The notes: generated from the sequence alone by a model not told the origin. DNA of 56,364 nucleotides from Desmonostoc muscorum FACHB-395 (GCF_014698035.1 NZ_JACJSF010000050.1:1-56364); one strand, 5' to 3'. Positions 33,025-42,212 are shown, numbered from the stretch's first letter. Numbers and translations: made by a program.

Positions 33025-35106
33025 ATGACAAATCAGGTAGCAACTGACAGATTTATCCAAGATTTAGAGCGGGTTGCTCAAGTGCGATCAGAGATGTCTG
33101 TATGTTTAAGTAAACTGGCTGAAACAATTAATCAAGCTGAGTTAGCTGGAGATTCTTCATCAGGAAAGCTCAGTTTAGAGCGAGATATTGAAGATATTAC
33201 AATAGCTAGTAAAAACCTCCGCCAAGGTGTATTTCGCCTTTTGGTATTGGGCGATATGAAGCGGGGAAAAAGTACGTTTCTTAACGCTTTGATTGGTGAA
33301 AACTTATTACCGAGCGATGTTAACCCTTGTACCGCAGTCTTAACAGTTTTACGCTATGGGCCAGAAAAGAAAGTTACCATTCATTTTAATGATGGTAAAA
33401 GTCCGCAACAGCTAGACTTTCAAAACTTTAAATATAAATATACCATTGATCCGGCTGAAGCTAAAAAACTAGAGCAGGAGAAAAAACAAGCATTTCCCGA
33501 TGTTGATTATGCAGTAGTTGAGTATCCCTTAACGCTACTACAAAAGGGAATTGAAATTGTCGATAGCCCAGGATTGAATGATACAGAAGCACGAAACGAA
33601 TTATCTTTGGGTTATGTAAATAATTGCCATGCAATTTTGTTTGTGATGAGAGCTTCTCAACCTTGTACCTTGGGTGAGCGTCGCTACCTAGAAAATTATA
33701 TCAAAGGTCGGGGATTGACGGTTTTCTTTTTAGTTAACGCTTGGGATCAGGTGCGGGAATCATTGATTGATCCTGATGATGTCGAAGAATTACAAGCATC
33801 TGAGAATAGATTGCGGCAAGTATTTAACGCGAATTTAGCAGAATATTGTACTGTAGAAGGTCAGAATATTTATGACGAAAGGGTGTTTGAGCTTTCGTCA
33901 ATTCAAGCACTTAGACGACGGTTGAAGAATCCCCAGGCTGATTTAGATGGGACTGGCTTTCCGAAGTTTATGGAAGCGCTTAATACTTTTCTTACCAGAG
34001 AACGTGCGATCGCAGAACTTCGTCAAGTCAGAACCTTAGCGAGACAAGCTTGCAATCATACCCGCGAAGCAGTTGCAAGACGAATACCATTACTTGACCA
34101 AGATGTAAATGAATTAAAAAAACGGATTGATTCAGTAGAACCTGAGTTTAACAAACTCACAGGTATCCGAGATGAATTCCAAAAAGAAATTATCAATACC
34201 AGGGACACTCAAGCAAGAACGATTTCTGAATCTTTCCGCAGTTACGTTTTAAACTTAGGTAATACCTTTGAAAACGACTTCTTACGCTATCAACCAGAAT
34301 TAAATTTGTTTGATTTTCTCAGCAGTGGGAAACGAGAAGCATTTAACGCCGCACTGCAAAAAGCCTTTGAGCAATATATTACTGACAAATCTGCGGCTTG
34401 GACATTAACTGCTGAAAAAGATATTAACGCAGCTTTTAAAGAACTTTCTCGCAGTGCTGCACAATATGGCGCATCTTACAATCAAATCACAGACCAAATT
34501 ACAGAAAAGCTCACCGGACAAGATGTAAAGGTACATACCACTACTACTGCTGAAGAAGATAACTCTCCCGGTTGGGCAAAATGGGCAATGGGATTGTTAT
34601 CACTGTCTAAAGGAAATCTTGCTGGTTTCGCACTAGCTGGGGCTGGATTTGATTGGAAAAATATCTTGTTAAACTACTTCACTGTAATTGGTATTGGCGG
34701 GATAATTACAGCAGTGACAGGGGTTTTGCTTGGCCCAATCGGATTTGCATTACTAGGTTTGGGAGTAGGCTTTTTGCAAGCAGATCAAGCCCGTAAAGAG
34801 TTAGTTAAAACGGCGAAGAAAGAATTAGTTAAACATCTACCTCAAGTAGCACATGAGCAATCTCAGGTTGTATACAATGCTGTAAAAGAGTGTTTTGATT
34901 CTTACGAAAGAGAAGTGAGTAAACGGATCAATGATGATATTGTCTCTCGCAAATCTGAATTAGATAATTTAGTTAAACAGAAACAAACCCGCGAAATCAA
35001 TCGTGAGGGTGAGTTTAATCGTTTAAAAAACTTACAGGAAGATGTAATAGCCCAGTTGCAAAAAATAGAGGCAGCCTATAGCAATTTATTAGCCTACTAT
35101 AGCTAA
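33025..35106 (+). CDS. bdlp1: bacterial dynamin-like protein BDLP
   Basis: 693 residues from ATG 33025, with AAAGG upstream; a longer frame to 32944 overlaps the preceding gene. GTPase motifs: G1 G76DMKRGKS83 with K82, G3 D180-S-P-G, G4 N238-A-W-D241. The long helical neck/trunk follows, then a hydrophobic paddle/tip (about 565-610, NYFTVIGIGGIITAVTGVLL). Sequence, length and K82/D180 positions match my memory of the N. punctiforme BDLP whose structure shows lipid-dependent tubulation. It should bind GTP and remodel the inner or thylakoid membrane. Tandem with a second dynamin-like gene 491 bp downstream. Confidence 0.95.
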   Translation: MTNQVATDRFIQDLERVAQVRSEMSVCLSKLAETINQAELAGDSSSGKLSLERDIEDITIASKNLRQGVFRLLVLGDMKRGKSTFLNALIGENLLPSDVNPCTAVLTVLRYGPEKKVTIHFNDGKSPQQLDFQNFKYKYTIDPAEAKKLEQEKKQAFPDVDYAVVEYPLTLLQKGIEIVDSPGLNDTEARNELSLGYVNNCHAILFVMRASQPCTLGERRYLENYIKGRGLTVFFLVNAWDQVRESLIDPDDVEELQASENRLRQVFNANLAEYCTVEGQNIYDERVFELSSIQALRRRLKNPQADLDGTGFPKFMEALNTFLTRERAIAELRQVRTLARQACNHTREAVARRIPLLDQDVNELKKRIDSVEPEFNKLTGIRDEFQKEIINTRDTQARTISESFRSYVLNLGNTFENDFLRYQPELNLFDFLSSGKREAFNAALQKAFEQYITDKSAAWTLTAEKDINAAFKELSRSAAQYGASYNQITDQITEKLTGQDVKVHTTTTAEEDNSPGWAKWAMGLLSLSKGNLAGFALAGAGFDWKNILLNYFTVIGIGGIITAVTGVLLGPIGFALLGLGVGFLQADQARKELVKTAKKELVKHLPQVAHEQSQVVYNAVKECFDSYEREVSKRINDDIVSRKSELDNLVKQKQTREINREGEFNRLKNLQEDVIAQLQKIEAAYSNLLAYYS

Positions 35107-35172
35107 CACATCTGTTCTCAGCTTCTAGCATAGAATGGCTATTGGGAGGCTCTACCTCCCATAAATATAAAT

Positions 35173-35295
35173 CAATACGGTTCAGTTAAGCATCTCTTTC
35201 TTCTCTCTTTCTTCTCTCTGTGTTCTCTGCGCCTCTGCGGTTAGTAAAAAAAACAAACTTTGACAAAGATTTTTAGCCTTAACTGAACTGTATTG
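35173..35295. mobile_element. MITE-like element, 'CAATAC' family intact copy 2
   Basis: 123 bp with ends CAATACGGTTCAGTTAAG and, inverted, CAATACAGTTCAGTTAAG (17 of 18). Flanks AAATATAAAT and AAGTATAAGT match at 8 of 10 positions, a decayed version of the 10-bp duplication seen around the copy at 2861-2982. Interior is CT-rich (TTCTCTGCGCCTCTGCGG). Confidence 0.7.
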
Positions 35296-35300
35296 AAGTA

Positions 35301-35535
35301 TAAGTAGCTAAACGTAAATAAATTAAAGTTTGTATAGCAGTCCTAAATCATTTGTAAAAATAAATTAACCGCAGAGACGCAGAGAGCGCAGAGAGAAGAA
35401 TCAGAGATTTATTTTCACCACTCATTTAAGATTGTTGTAGTAAAGGCTTTAGTTCTAATAACGTTTACTATCAGCGATTAATTACTCACTACAATCTAGG
35501 ATTTTATTGGATGTTGAATTATGCTTAACTACTTA
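35301..35535. mobile_element. composite repeat: element split by a second repeat
   Basis: 235 bp, ends TAAGTAGCTAAACG and CTTAACTACTTA. The outer parts match the uninterrupted 131-bp element at 39897-40027. About 90-100 bp (roughly 35344-35430), including an ACCGCAGAGACGCAGAGAG segment, are inserted in the middle. The two elements here abut the one ending at 35295 with a 5-bp gap. Confidence 0.55.
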
Positions 35536-35597
35536 ATAATGTGAGACAGTAGCCCTAATGATTTGTATTACCACGTGGAGCCTGAGAACAAATAACT

Positions 35598-37847
35598 ATG
35601 CAACAACAATATGAAGGTTATAAGGATTTAGCAGATTCTCTCAAATCTGCATCCGCATTACTGAATTTAGAACGTAAATCACAACTACATCAAGATATAA
35701 TTACCATTTGCAATCATCTCGTTAATCCTAGCTTCCGCATTGCGGTATTTGGCCCCTTTAATCATGGCAAGTCTACCTTACTGAATGCCATGCTAGGGAA
35801 TCGCACCTTACCAATTGATTTAATCCCCACTACAGGTGCATCAATTACTGTCAAGTATGGCTCTGATGTGCGAACTCGCATCATGTTGGTAGATGGCACA
35901 GAAATCTATCGCAGTGGCACAGAAATTTTACAACAATTTGCAATTCTTGATGGCAATAGGCAGATGCGGAAAGATGTAGCATCTGTGGAAGTTTTTTGCC
36001 CGCATCCCTTCTTGGAAACGGGAGTAGAATTTCTTGATTTACCAGGAACTAATGATAGAGATGAACAAGATAATTTAGTCAGAGAACAACTTTTAGGTGC
36101 AGATTTAGTTATTCAATTATTAGATGCACGGAAGTTAATGACTTTAGGTGAACGCGAAAATTTACGAGATTGGCTATTAGATCGCGGTATTAAAACAGTT
36201 ATATTTGTTGCTAATTTTCTGAACTTACTCGAACCCGACGAGCAAAAACAAGTCCAAAATCGCCTGCTGTTTGTTGCAGAAAGCTTTCGAGCCGAATTAC
36301 CTCCAGGTTTTAGTAATTTATATCGCGTTGATGCTTTACCTGCTTTAAGAGCTAGATTAAAAGGTGATGTTGCGGCTGCCAATAGTAGCGGGTTAGCGGC
36401 TTTTGAAACAGCTTTGCAAAATATTGTGGGGATTTTGCAACCAGATCGTGGTAGTGTGCGTTTGCCAAGAGTACAAGCGATCGCTTCTCAAATCCAACTA
36501 TCATTAAAAGCTAAAATTGACCCAATTGCTCTTGAAATAAAATCTTTTGATGATAAACAAAATAGTAAAATTGAAATTAAACAAAAAGCCGCTAACTTAA
36601 TTTATAAAGGTTTCACTACCAGCATCGGAGAATTACGCGATTGGCTAGAATTACCCAAGTTACTCACAAAATATCAAGCTGATGCGGCAGTTGCATTGGC
36701 AGAAAATAAATTTAAAGATTGGCAAATAAATATTCTTAAAAAAGACTTGAATCAATTACAATTAGCTGCTGTGAAATGGCTTTATCAAGCTTACGAGTTT
36801 TTCCAAGAAGAACGACCGCAAGATTTATTAATTCCCTTTCCTAGCGAACCACAAGTAATACTACCCCCAAAGCCAAACAATAATGATGATTTGAGTGAAC
36901 CTGGTTCCATCGCTGTTGGTGGTGGTATCGGTTGGTTATTAGGCGGCCCAGTTGGCGCTGCTGTCGTCGGGAGTATTTCTTATTTGCTAAACAAGAATAT
37001 CCAAAAACAAGATGATCAATTAGCAAAGGAATCTTATCATCAGGAAGTTGCTAAACTTTGTATAACTGCAATTGAAGATTATTTTTCTAGTTTTAGCAGC
37101 CAAGGTTTATCCATTTTAACTGAATATGAACGGCAATCTGAAAAAGTAATTTGCTTTCAATTCAGCCAAGAACCAGGAGAAATTACTAATAAACGTGAAG
37201 GTTTACAACAATTACAAAATGGTTTTAATCGGTTGCTACGAGAATTAGAAAAAGTCAAAATACTCTTAAATCATCAACCTTATAAAGAAATACCGAAATA
37301 CACAAATACCCATAGAAAATATTCACCACAGCCAGAAAGAGTTAAACTTTCCCCAGAAAAAGATCCTGTTATTAAGCAACAGCAGGAAAAGACTGCTAAA
37401 AATAATAGTGGTACAAGGGTAGAATCTGTTTCTCCACCACCATCGCCAAAAGCTTCTCCATCTCCGCGTCCCGAAGAGTTGGAGGCGAAATTTCGTGATT
37501 GGGAACTCAATGAGGAAATAGCGCGAATGAAAGCAGAGATGCGTAGCTCTAAGGCTTGTCGTCAGACATCGCCTGGTTCCCAAACTAGCAAACAGCAAAA
37601 TACAACTCAAAGCAATAAAGCACCCAACCAACCAAAAACCCAAACGGAAAAAGATAAGATTACCCGCGCCTACGGTATTTTAGGATTGCAAACAAATGCT
37701 TCTCAGGCTGAGGTAAAGCAGGCTTATCGAACTTTAGTAAAAAAATGGCATCCAGATTTGTTTGTGAATCAGCCGCAACTGCTCAAACAAGCACAAGAAA
37801 AAATGCACTTAGTTAATGATGCTTACACAATTTTGAGTGATAAATAA
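35598..37847 (+). CDS. dynamin-like GTPase with C-terminal J domain
   Basis: 749 residues. Dynamin-family GTPase at the N-terminus: G1 GPFNHGKST (52-60), G2 in IPTTGAS, G3 DLPGTND; the G4 position reads VANFLN, so it is non-canonical. A long helical trunk follows with a glycine-rich hydrophobic patch (about 436-464, GGGIGWLLGGPVGAAVVGS), then a low-complexity proline/serine-rich linker (about 600-680). The last ~65 residues form a DnaJ J domain (AYGILGLQTNASQAEVKQAY, H718-P-D720, LVNDAYTIL). It probably is the partner of the upstream BDLP, with the J domain recruiting Hsp70/DnaK. I have not seen this fusion described. Confidence 0.88.
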   Translation: MQQQYEGYKDLADSLKSASALLNLERKSQLHQDIITICNHLVNPSFRIAVFGPFNHGKSTLLNAMLGNRTLPIDLIPTTGASITVKYGSDVRTRIMLVDGTEIYRSGTEILQQFAILDGNRQMRKDVASVEVFCPHPFLETGVEFLDLPGTNDRDEQDNLVREQLLGADLVIQLLDARKLMTLGERENLRDWLLDRGIKTVIFVANFLNLLEPDEQKQVQNRLLFVAESFRAELPPGFSNLYRVDALPALRARLKGDVAAANSSGLAAFETALQNIVGILQPDRGSVRLPRVQAIASQIQLSLKAKIDPIALEIKSFDDKQNSKIEIKQKAANLIYKGFTTSIGELRDWLELPKLLTKYQADAAVALAENKFKDWQINILKKDLNQLQLAAVKWLYQAYEFFQEERPQDLLIPFPSEPQVILPPKPNNNDDLSEPGSIAVGGGIGWLLGGPVGAAVVGSISYLLNKNIQKQDDQLAKESYHQEVAKLCITAIEDYFSSFSSQGLSILTEYERQSEKVICFQFSQEPGEITNKREGLQQLQNGFNRLLRELEKVKILLNHQPYKEIPKYTNTHRKYSPQPERVKLSPEKDPVIKQQQEKTAKNNSGTRVESVSPPPSPKASPSPRPEELEAKFRDWELNEEIARMKAEMRSSKACRQTSPGSQTSKQQNTTQSNKAPNQPKTQTEKDKITRAYGILGLQTNASQAEVKQAYRTLVKKWHPDLFVNQPQLLKQAQEKMHLVNDAYTILSDK

Positions 37848-37872
37848 ACAACAAGATACTGGACTTCTCAAC

Positions 37873-37907
37873 AAGATCCCCGACTTCTTTGAGAAGTCGG
37901 GGATCTT
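37873..37907 (+). terminator. strong terminator after dynamin-J gene
   Basis: AAGATCCCCGACTTCT, loop TTG, AGAAGTCGGGGATCTT: a 16-bp perfect stem 26 bp after the stop codon. Confidence 0.75.
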
Positions 37908-37985
37908 TAGATTTCATCCTAATTTCATTTCTGGCTGCCAAGCTAATAAGTAAATATAGAATTAGGAAATTATGAGGTGAGACTT

Positions 37986-38684
37986 ATGCAACTGCTATCT
38001 TTGAGGAATGGCTTTTTGGCGTTAACTTTTACTGCGATCGCTTCAACCAGTGCGTTAATGACAGGTTGTACTAGTACTGCTTCCCAGAACCAAACCCAAG
38101 CAACAAAGGAAACCGCCACTAATGCTAATGACAAGCAGATGATGAATCACGGTGGTGGCATGATGAATCACAGCATGGGAATGGATTTAGGCCCAGCCGA
38201 TGCTAATTTTGATCTACGATTTATCGACGCTATGATACCCCACCATCAAGGGGCGGTGGAAATGGCGAATGTTGCACAGGTGAAATCAAAACGTCCTGAA
38301 ATCAAAAAACTAGCAGACAATATTATCAAATCGCAAAACCAAGAAATCACTCAGATGAAGCAGTGGCGACAAGCTTGGTATCCCAAGGCGGGAGATAAAC
38401 CAATGGCTTACAACAGTCAAATGGGCCACATGATGGAAATGTCATCTGAGCAAATGAAAACTATGATGATGAGTCAAGATTTAGGTGCAGCTGATGCTGA
38501 GTTTGATTTGCGCTTTATCAATGCGATGATTCCTCACCATGAAGGGGCTGTAATAATGGCGCAAGATGCTTTGAGTAAGTCTAAGCGACCTGAAATCAAG
38601 AAATTAGCCCAAGAAATTGTTAAAGCCCAAGAGATAGAAATTAAAGAAATGCAACAGTGGCGGAAAGCCTGGTACAACAAGTAA
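37986..38684 (+). CDS. lipoprotein with duplicated DUF305 domain
   Basis: 232 residues from ATG 37986, preceded by GAGGTGA; GTG 37977 is an alternative. A lipobox (ALMTGC) ends the signal peptide, so this is probably a lipoprotein. A Met/His-rich linker (MMNHGGGMMNHSMGM) leads to two DUF305 halves (about 66-130 and 163-230), each with FDLRFI(D/N)AMIPHH. DUF305 proteins are often metal-linked; the Met/His content suggests copper binding, which is inference. The two halves are about 65% alike, an internal duplication. Confidence 0.85.
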   Translation: MQLLSLRNGFLALTFTAIASTSALMTGCTSTASQNQTQATKETATNANDKQMMNHGGGMMNHSMGMDLGPADANFDLRFIDAMIPHHQGAVEMANVAQVKSKRPEIKKLADNIIKSQNQEITQMKQWRQAWYPKAGDKPMAYNSQMGHMMEMSSEQMKTMMMSQDLGAADAEFDLRFINAMIPHHEGAVIMAQDALSKSKRPEIKKLAQEIVKAQEIEIKEMQQWRKAWYNK

Positions 38685-38955
38685 TTCGTAATTCGTAATA
38701 TGGTTTTGCGGAGGTTTTATAAGTATCTGTATAAATCTGCAAGTAACCAATATGTATTTGCGGTTTAGACCGATAACTGGAATCTGTCGCGGGAACGATA
38801 CACGACAGTATCGAACTGAAACTAAAGCAACCCGGACGTATTGAACCAGTTGTAAAGCAGCTTTTACCAAATATTTGTGTAATTGGGAAAGCTGCATTCA
38901 ACAGCAGTCAAATTCTAAAAGGCATATTCTCAGCGCCATTCATCATTCTCACCCA

Positions 38956-39000
38956 AAAAAACAAAGACGCAAAGATATAACTTTGTGCCTTTGCTTTTTT
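38956..39000. terminator. bidirectional terminator
   Basis: AAAGACGCAAAG/CTTTGTGCCTTT stem with an A-run on its left and a T-run on its right, serving the minus-strand peroxiredoxin gene (ends 39021). The rest of the 38685-39020 gap shows no gene. Confidence 0.55.
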
Positions 39001-39020
39001 ATCCGAAATCATTTTCAGAT

Positions 39021-39659
39021 TTACTTGTTAGGCTGAGGAGTCATTCGCAGATAGGGTTTGATTTCCTCGTAACCTTTGGGGAATTTCTCTTTAAGTACTT
39101 CTGGATCTTTCAGTGAGGGGACAATTACAACATCCTCTCCATCTTTCCAGTCAGCTGGTGTCGCCACGCTGTAATTATCAGTCAATTGCAGAGAATCAAT
39201 CACCCGCAAAATTTCATCAAAGTTACGTCCCGTGCTGGGAGGATAGGTGAAAGAGAGACGGAGTTTTTTATTGGGGTCAATCACGAAAACCGATCGCACT
39301 GTCACAGTCGCATTAGCATTCGGGTGAATCATATCGTAAAGCTCAGAAACCTTACGATCTGCATCCGCCAAAATTGGGTAGTTAAGGGTGGTGCTTTGAG
39401 TTTCTTCAATGTCTCCAACCCAGCCTTTGTGAGATTCTACGTCATCAACGCTGAGTGCGATCGCTTTGACATTGCGCTTGTCAAATTCTGGTTTGAGCTT
39501 GGCAACTGTGCCGAGTTCTGTTGTACAAACAGGTGTAAAATCAGCAGGGTGAGAGAACAGCACAACCCAGCTGTCACCTGCCCATTGGTAAAAATCGATG
39601 TCGCCGTGTGTTGAGGCTTGCGTAAAGTTGGGTACTGTGTCACCTAGACGGAGAGCCAT
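39021..39659 (-). CDS. 1-Cys peroxiredoxin
   Basis: 212 residues. Prx6-type: peroxidatic C45 in SHPADFTPVCTTELG, and no other cysteine in the protein. The GDIDFYQWAGDSWVVLFSHP start, the ADADRKVSELYDMIHPNA region and the C-terminal Prx domain (GEDVVIVPSLKD) fit the family. It reduces peroxides using an external thiol donor. A 17-bp palindrome lies about 40 bp upstream of the start. Confidence 0.92.
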   Translation of the reverse strand: MALRLGDTVPNFTQASTHGDIDFYQWAGDSWVVLFSHPADFTPVCTTELGTVAKLKPEFDKRNVKAIALSVDDVESHKGWVGDIEETQSTTLNYPILADADRKVSELYDMIHPNANATVTVRSVFVIDPNKKLRLSFTYPPSTGRNFDEILRVIDSLQLTDNYSVATPADWKDGEDVVIVPSLKDPEVLKEKFPKGYEEIKPYLRMTPQPNK

Positions 39660-39698
39660 GTGAGATTCCCTGTAGTTAGAAAGGCATATATATTCTAG

Positions 39699-39715
39699 TA
39701 TGTCATCATGACATA
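39699..39715 (-). promoter_or_regulatory. palindrome upstream of 1-Cys peroxiredoxin
   Basis: TATGTCAT-C-ATGACATA, a perfect 17-nt palindrome with centre C, 40 bp from the start codon. It is placed where an operator could lie. No regulator is assigned. Confidence 0.45.
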
Positions 39716-39896
39716 AAACCCCGATTTCCCAATCGGACTTTAGCAGTTTGAAACAAAATTTTAGGTTGTCAGCGCTCTCAGATAAGTGATTAAAAGGGGG
39801 TCAAAACTATTGACTAAAGTACCCATATATGCTTTAGTTTATTATTTTTTCCCTATAGGTTTTTCTTTACATAGAAGATTGCAAATATCAGGGTGA

Positions 39897-40027
39897 TAAG
39901 TATCTAGGCATAAATAAATTTAAAGTTTGTAGTAAGGACTTTAGTCCTGATAATCCTTACTCTGAGCGATAAATCGCTCACTACAAACTAAGAGTTTATT
40001 TTATATTTAATTATGTCTACCTACTTA
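39897..40027. repeat. uninterrupted copy of the TAAGTA-ended element
   Basis: 131 bp with TAAGTATCTAGGCATAAAT at the left and CTACTTA at the right. Contains the palindromic segments AGGACTTTAGTCCT and GAGCGATAAATCGCTC. The uninterrupted form shows what is inserted in the copy at 35301-35535. Confidence 0.55.
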
Positions 40028-40043
40028 GCTGACTATAAGCTTT

Positions 40044-40173
40044 GTAGGTTGGGTGCAGCGATAGCGTAACCCAACATAAAATTTGGTGGTAATGTTGGGT
40101 TGCGTTTCACTCCACCCAACCTACATCAATATATCTTTAAAAAAACTCTAGGTTTCAACATAGATGAGGTTTA
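40044..40173. repeat. reverse copy of 'TAAACCTC' element, one end missing
   Basis: Contains GTAGGTTGGGTGCAGC ... CACCCAACCTAC and the GTTTCAACATAGATGAGGTTTA end in reverse orientation relative to 18115-18275. The other TAAACCTC end is absent. Together with the preceding repeat it fills most of the 39660-40254 gap. Confidence 0.6.
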
Positions 40174-40254
40174 TTACAAATTCAATTGTTATAAAGCAAA
40201 TAGTCAGAAGAAAGACTACAAATATGTTTATTATTTTTGAATTTTGAATTACTT

Positions 40255-40968
40255 ATGATGATAGTAATCTTTTTAGTGATTGGTGTTATCCTCAGCACAA
40301 CTGCAAGTTTTGTTTTTGGAGTTCCTTGGTTGATGCCGATTTTAGGTACTGCTGTTCCCTATCCCATTTTCTTGTTACAAGTGCGTCGTCAACAATATAA
40401 AAGTGCTTTTTGGTGGATGTTACTGTGGGGAGTGTTGCAGAGTATTGCTGTAATTGTAGCAACTGCGATCGCACCAGAAACAGCAGCAAAAGTCATCCTT
40501 CGTGGACAGTCATACACTACAGAGATGTTCCACTGGATTCGCACGGGAGAAGGTATGGAAGGTTCACTCAATTTATTTTTACCAGACCATTTATTGCACT
40601 ACGGTATTTTTTGTATTCTCTGCGTTGCCACTATTAGTAGCGTGGCATTGATATTCGGCACTTGGATGCTGAACTACATGAATTTTTATGTTGCAGAACT
40701 GGTAAAGGTTAGTGCTAAACCTTGGTTAGCAGCTATTTTAGGGTGGTATCCTTGGTCACTTCTGCGGATAATCGGGTTTATCGCCACTGGGGTGGCTTTA
40801 GCTGCATTAGGATTAAATTTATTAAATCGCATCAGAGGCGAAGTTCCTAAGTCTCCCTTTCCGAAAACTTATATGTTAATTGGGATTGGTTTTGTGATTG
40901 CGGATATCGTTGTCAAAGCAATTCTCGCACCTATTTGGCAAAAACTGCTGTTATCTGCGTTAAGTTAA
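40255..40968 (+). CDS. hypothetical membrane protein
   Basis: 237 residues from ATG 40255 (TTG at 40237 adds six residues only). About five or six hydrophobic helices: near residues 1-22, 25-40, 50-75, 115-140, 155-190 and 205-230. No named family recognised. Its end is 2 bp from the stop of the convergent glycosyltransferase, so it is outside that operon. Confidence 0.75.
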   Translation: MMIVIFLVIGVILSTTASFVFGVPWLMPILGTAVPYPIFLLQVRRQQYKSAFWWMLLWGVLQSIAVIVATAIAPETAAKVILRGQSYTTEMFHWIRTGEGMEGSLNLFLPDHLLHYGIFCILCVATISSVALIFGTWMLNYMNFYVAELVKVSAKPWLAAILGWYPWSLLRIIGFIATGVALAALGLNLLNRIRGEVPKSPFPKTYMLIGIGFVIADIVVKAILAPIWQKLLLSALS

Positions 40969-40970
40969 GT

Positions 40971-42161
40971 TTATTTGTTCGTGAGAATTTTTTGGTAGGC
41001 TTGGATTGTTTGCCTTGCGATCGCATCCCAGCTAAAATTTTCTAAGGCATATTTTTGGGCGTTTAATCCCCGTCGCTGGCGTTCTGCGGGATTTTCCAAA
41101 GCCTCTTGCAGTAACTCTACCAGTGCTTGGACATCTGTTGCGCCTACCCAACCCGACTCACTATCACGTATCTGTTGACAAATATGCACTTGGTCAGAAA
41201 TGACTACGGGTACACCTGCAACCATCGCTTCAGCTACAGCAATCCCAAAATTTTCGTAGTAGGAAGGTAAGACGAATAAATCAGCAGCTTGTAGTAAACT
41301 AACTTTGAGTTCACCAGTGACAAAGCCTGTAATTGTAGTGTGCGATCGCAATGGTGAATTTTGAATTTGGGATATTATCTTTTGTTCGTAATCTGGATCT
41401 TGAGGATTTGTCCCAGCTAAGACAAAATGAAACTTATAACCAACCGTTAACAGCTTCTCTAGCGCCGGAATCAACAAATTTAATCCTTTTTTCGGATCAA
41501 TTCGTGACATAAACAGCACCAAAGGCACATCCTTTGGTATTTCTAGCTGACTACATACATTTTTAATAGAAGATTGACGGGGAATCACACCCAAGGGAAT
41601 CACCAAATCTGGTGTAGATACCCCAAATCTTTCTGATATTTTAGCTTCTTGCTCGCTGGTAAAATGAATAGCTGCCGCACCAGCTAAATTTTGACGTTCT
41701 ATAATTGCAACATAAAGCCGTTTTAATTGCTTTTTCTTCTGTAAATCAGCCGGATCGAGAGTACCCAAAGGACGGAAAATATAAGGTAGCTTTTGTTGGC
41801 GACACACAATAGCAGCAGCGCTAATTATTGGGGAGAATAGAGCATGGATATGTGCTATGTCAAACTCGTGAGCATGAAGTTTTAGCCAGTTTAATAAATC
41901 TAGAGAAAATTTGTAGCGGCGAAACGGCGCACAACGAAAGTAAATTATTTCATAACCATCTTGTTTAATTGGACAATTTAAAGGAACATCCAAAGGTGTT
42001 TGGCCATTATCACCATTACTATCAGTTGTGAGAATTGTAACTTCCACTCCCTCTTTTACTAACGCCGGAGCTAATCCAAGTACCATTTGACTCGGCCCAC
42101 CATAAATTAGAGAAATTGAGGGAACAATTTGTAATACTTTTATTTTTTTGCCATTTGTCAT
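40971..42161 (-). CDS. GT4 glycosyltransferase, possible HpsP
   Basis: 396 residues, GT-B fold. The glycine-rich N-terminal loop (YGGPSQMVLGLAPALVKEG), the second-domain start (PLVLFMSRIDPKKGLNLL) and the E-x7-E nucleotide-sugar motif (ENFGIAVAEAM) are clear. Last of the minus-strand polysaccharide operon, which begins at 48154. By order it could be the hpsP-type gene of the hormogonium polysaccharide locus. Sugar specificity unknown. Confidence 0.85.
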   Translation of the reverse strand: MTNGKKIKVLQIVPSISLIYGGPSQMVLGLAPALVKEGVEVTILTTDSNGDNGQTPLDVPLNCPIKQDGYEIIYFRCAPFRRYKFSLDLLNWLKLHAHEFDIAHIHALFSPIISAAAIVCRQQKLPYIFRPLGTLDPADLQKKKQLKRLYVAIIERQNLAGAAAIHFTSEQEAKISERFGVSTPDLVIPLGVIPRQSSIKNVCSQLEIPKDVPLVLFMSRIDPKKGLNLLIPALEKLLTVGYKFHFVLAGTNPQDPDYEQKIISQIQNSPLRSHTTITGFVTGELKVSLLQAADLFVLPSYYENFGIAVAEAMVAGVPVVISDQVHICQQIRDSESGWVGATDVQALVELLQEALENPAERQRRGLNAQKYALENFSWDAIARQTIQAYQKILTNK

Positions 42162-42164
42162 TTA

Positions 42165-42212
42165 TCTTTTATCCTTTATTATTCACTAATGACCAATGAC
42201 TAATGACCAACT
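42165..42212. repeat. heptamer tandem repeat reading into the GT4 gene end
   Basis: CACTAATGACCAATGACTAATGACC-type heptamers (each under 20 bases) at the boundary of two genes; part of it encodes LVISHWSLVN at the C-terminus of the gene at 42169-43368. Confidence 0.75.
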
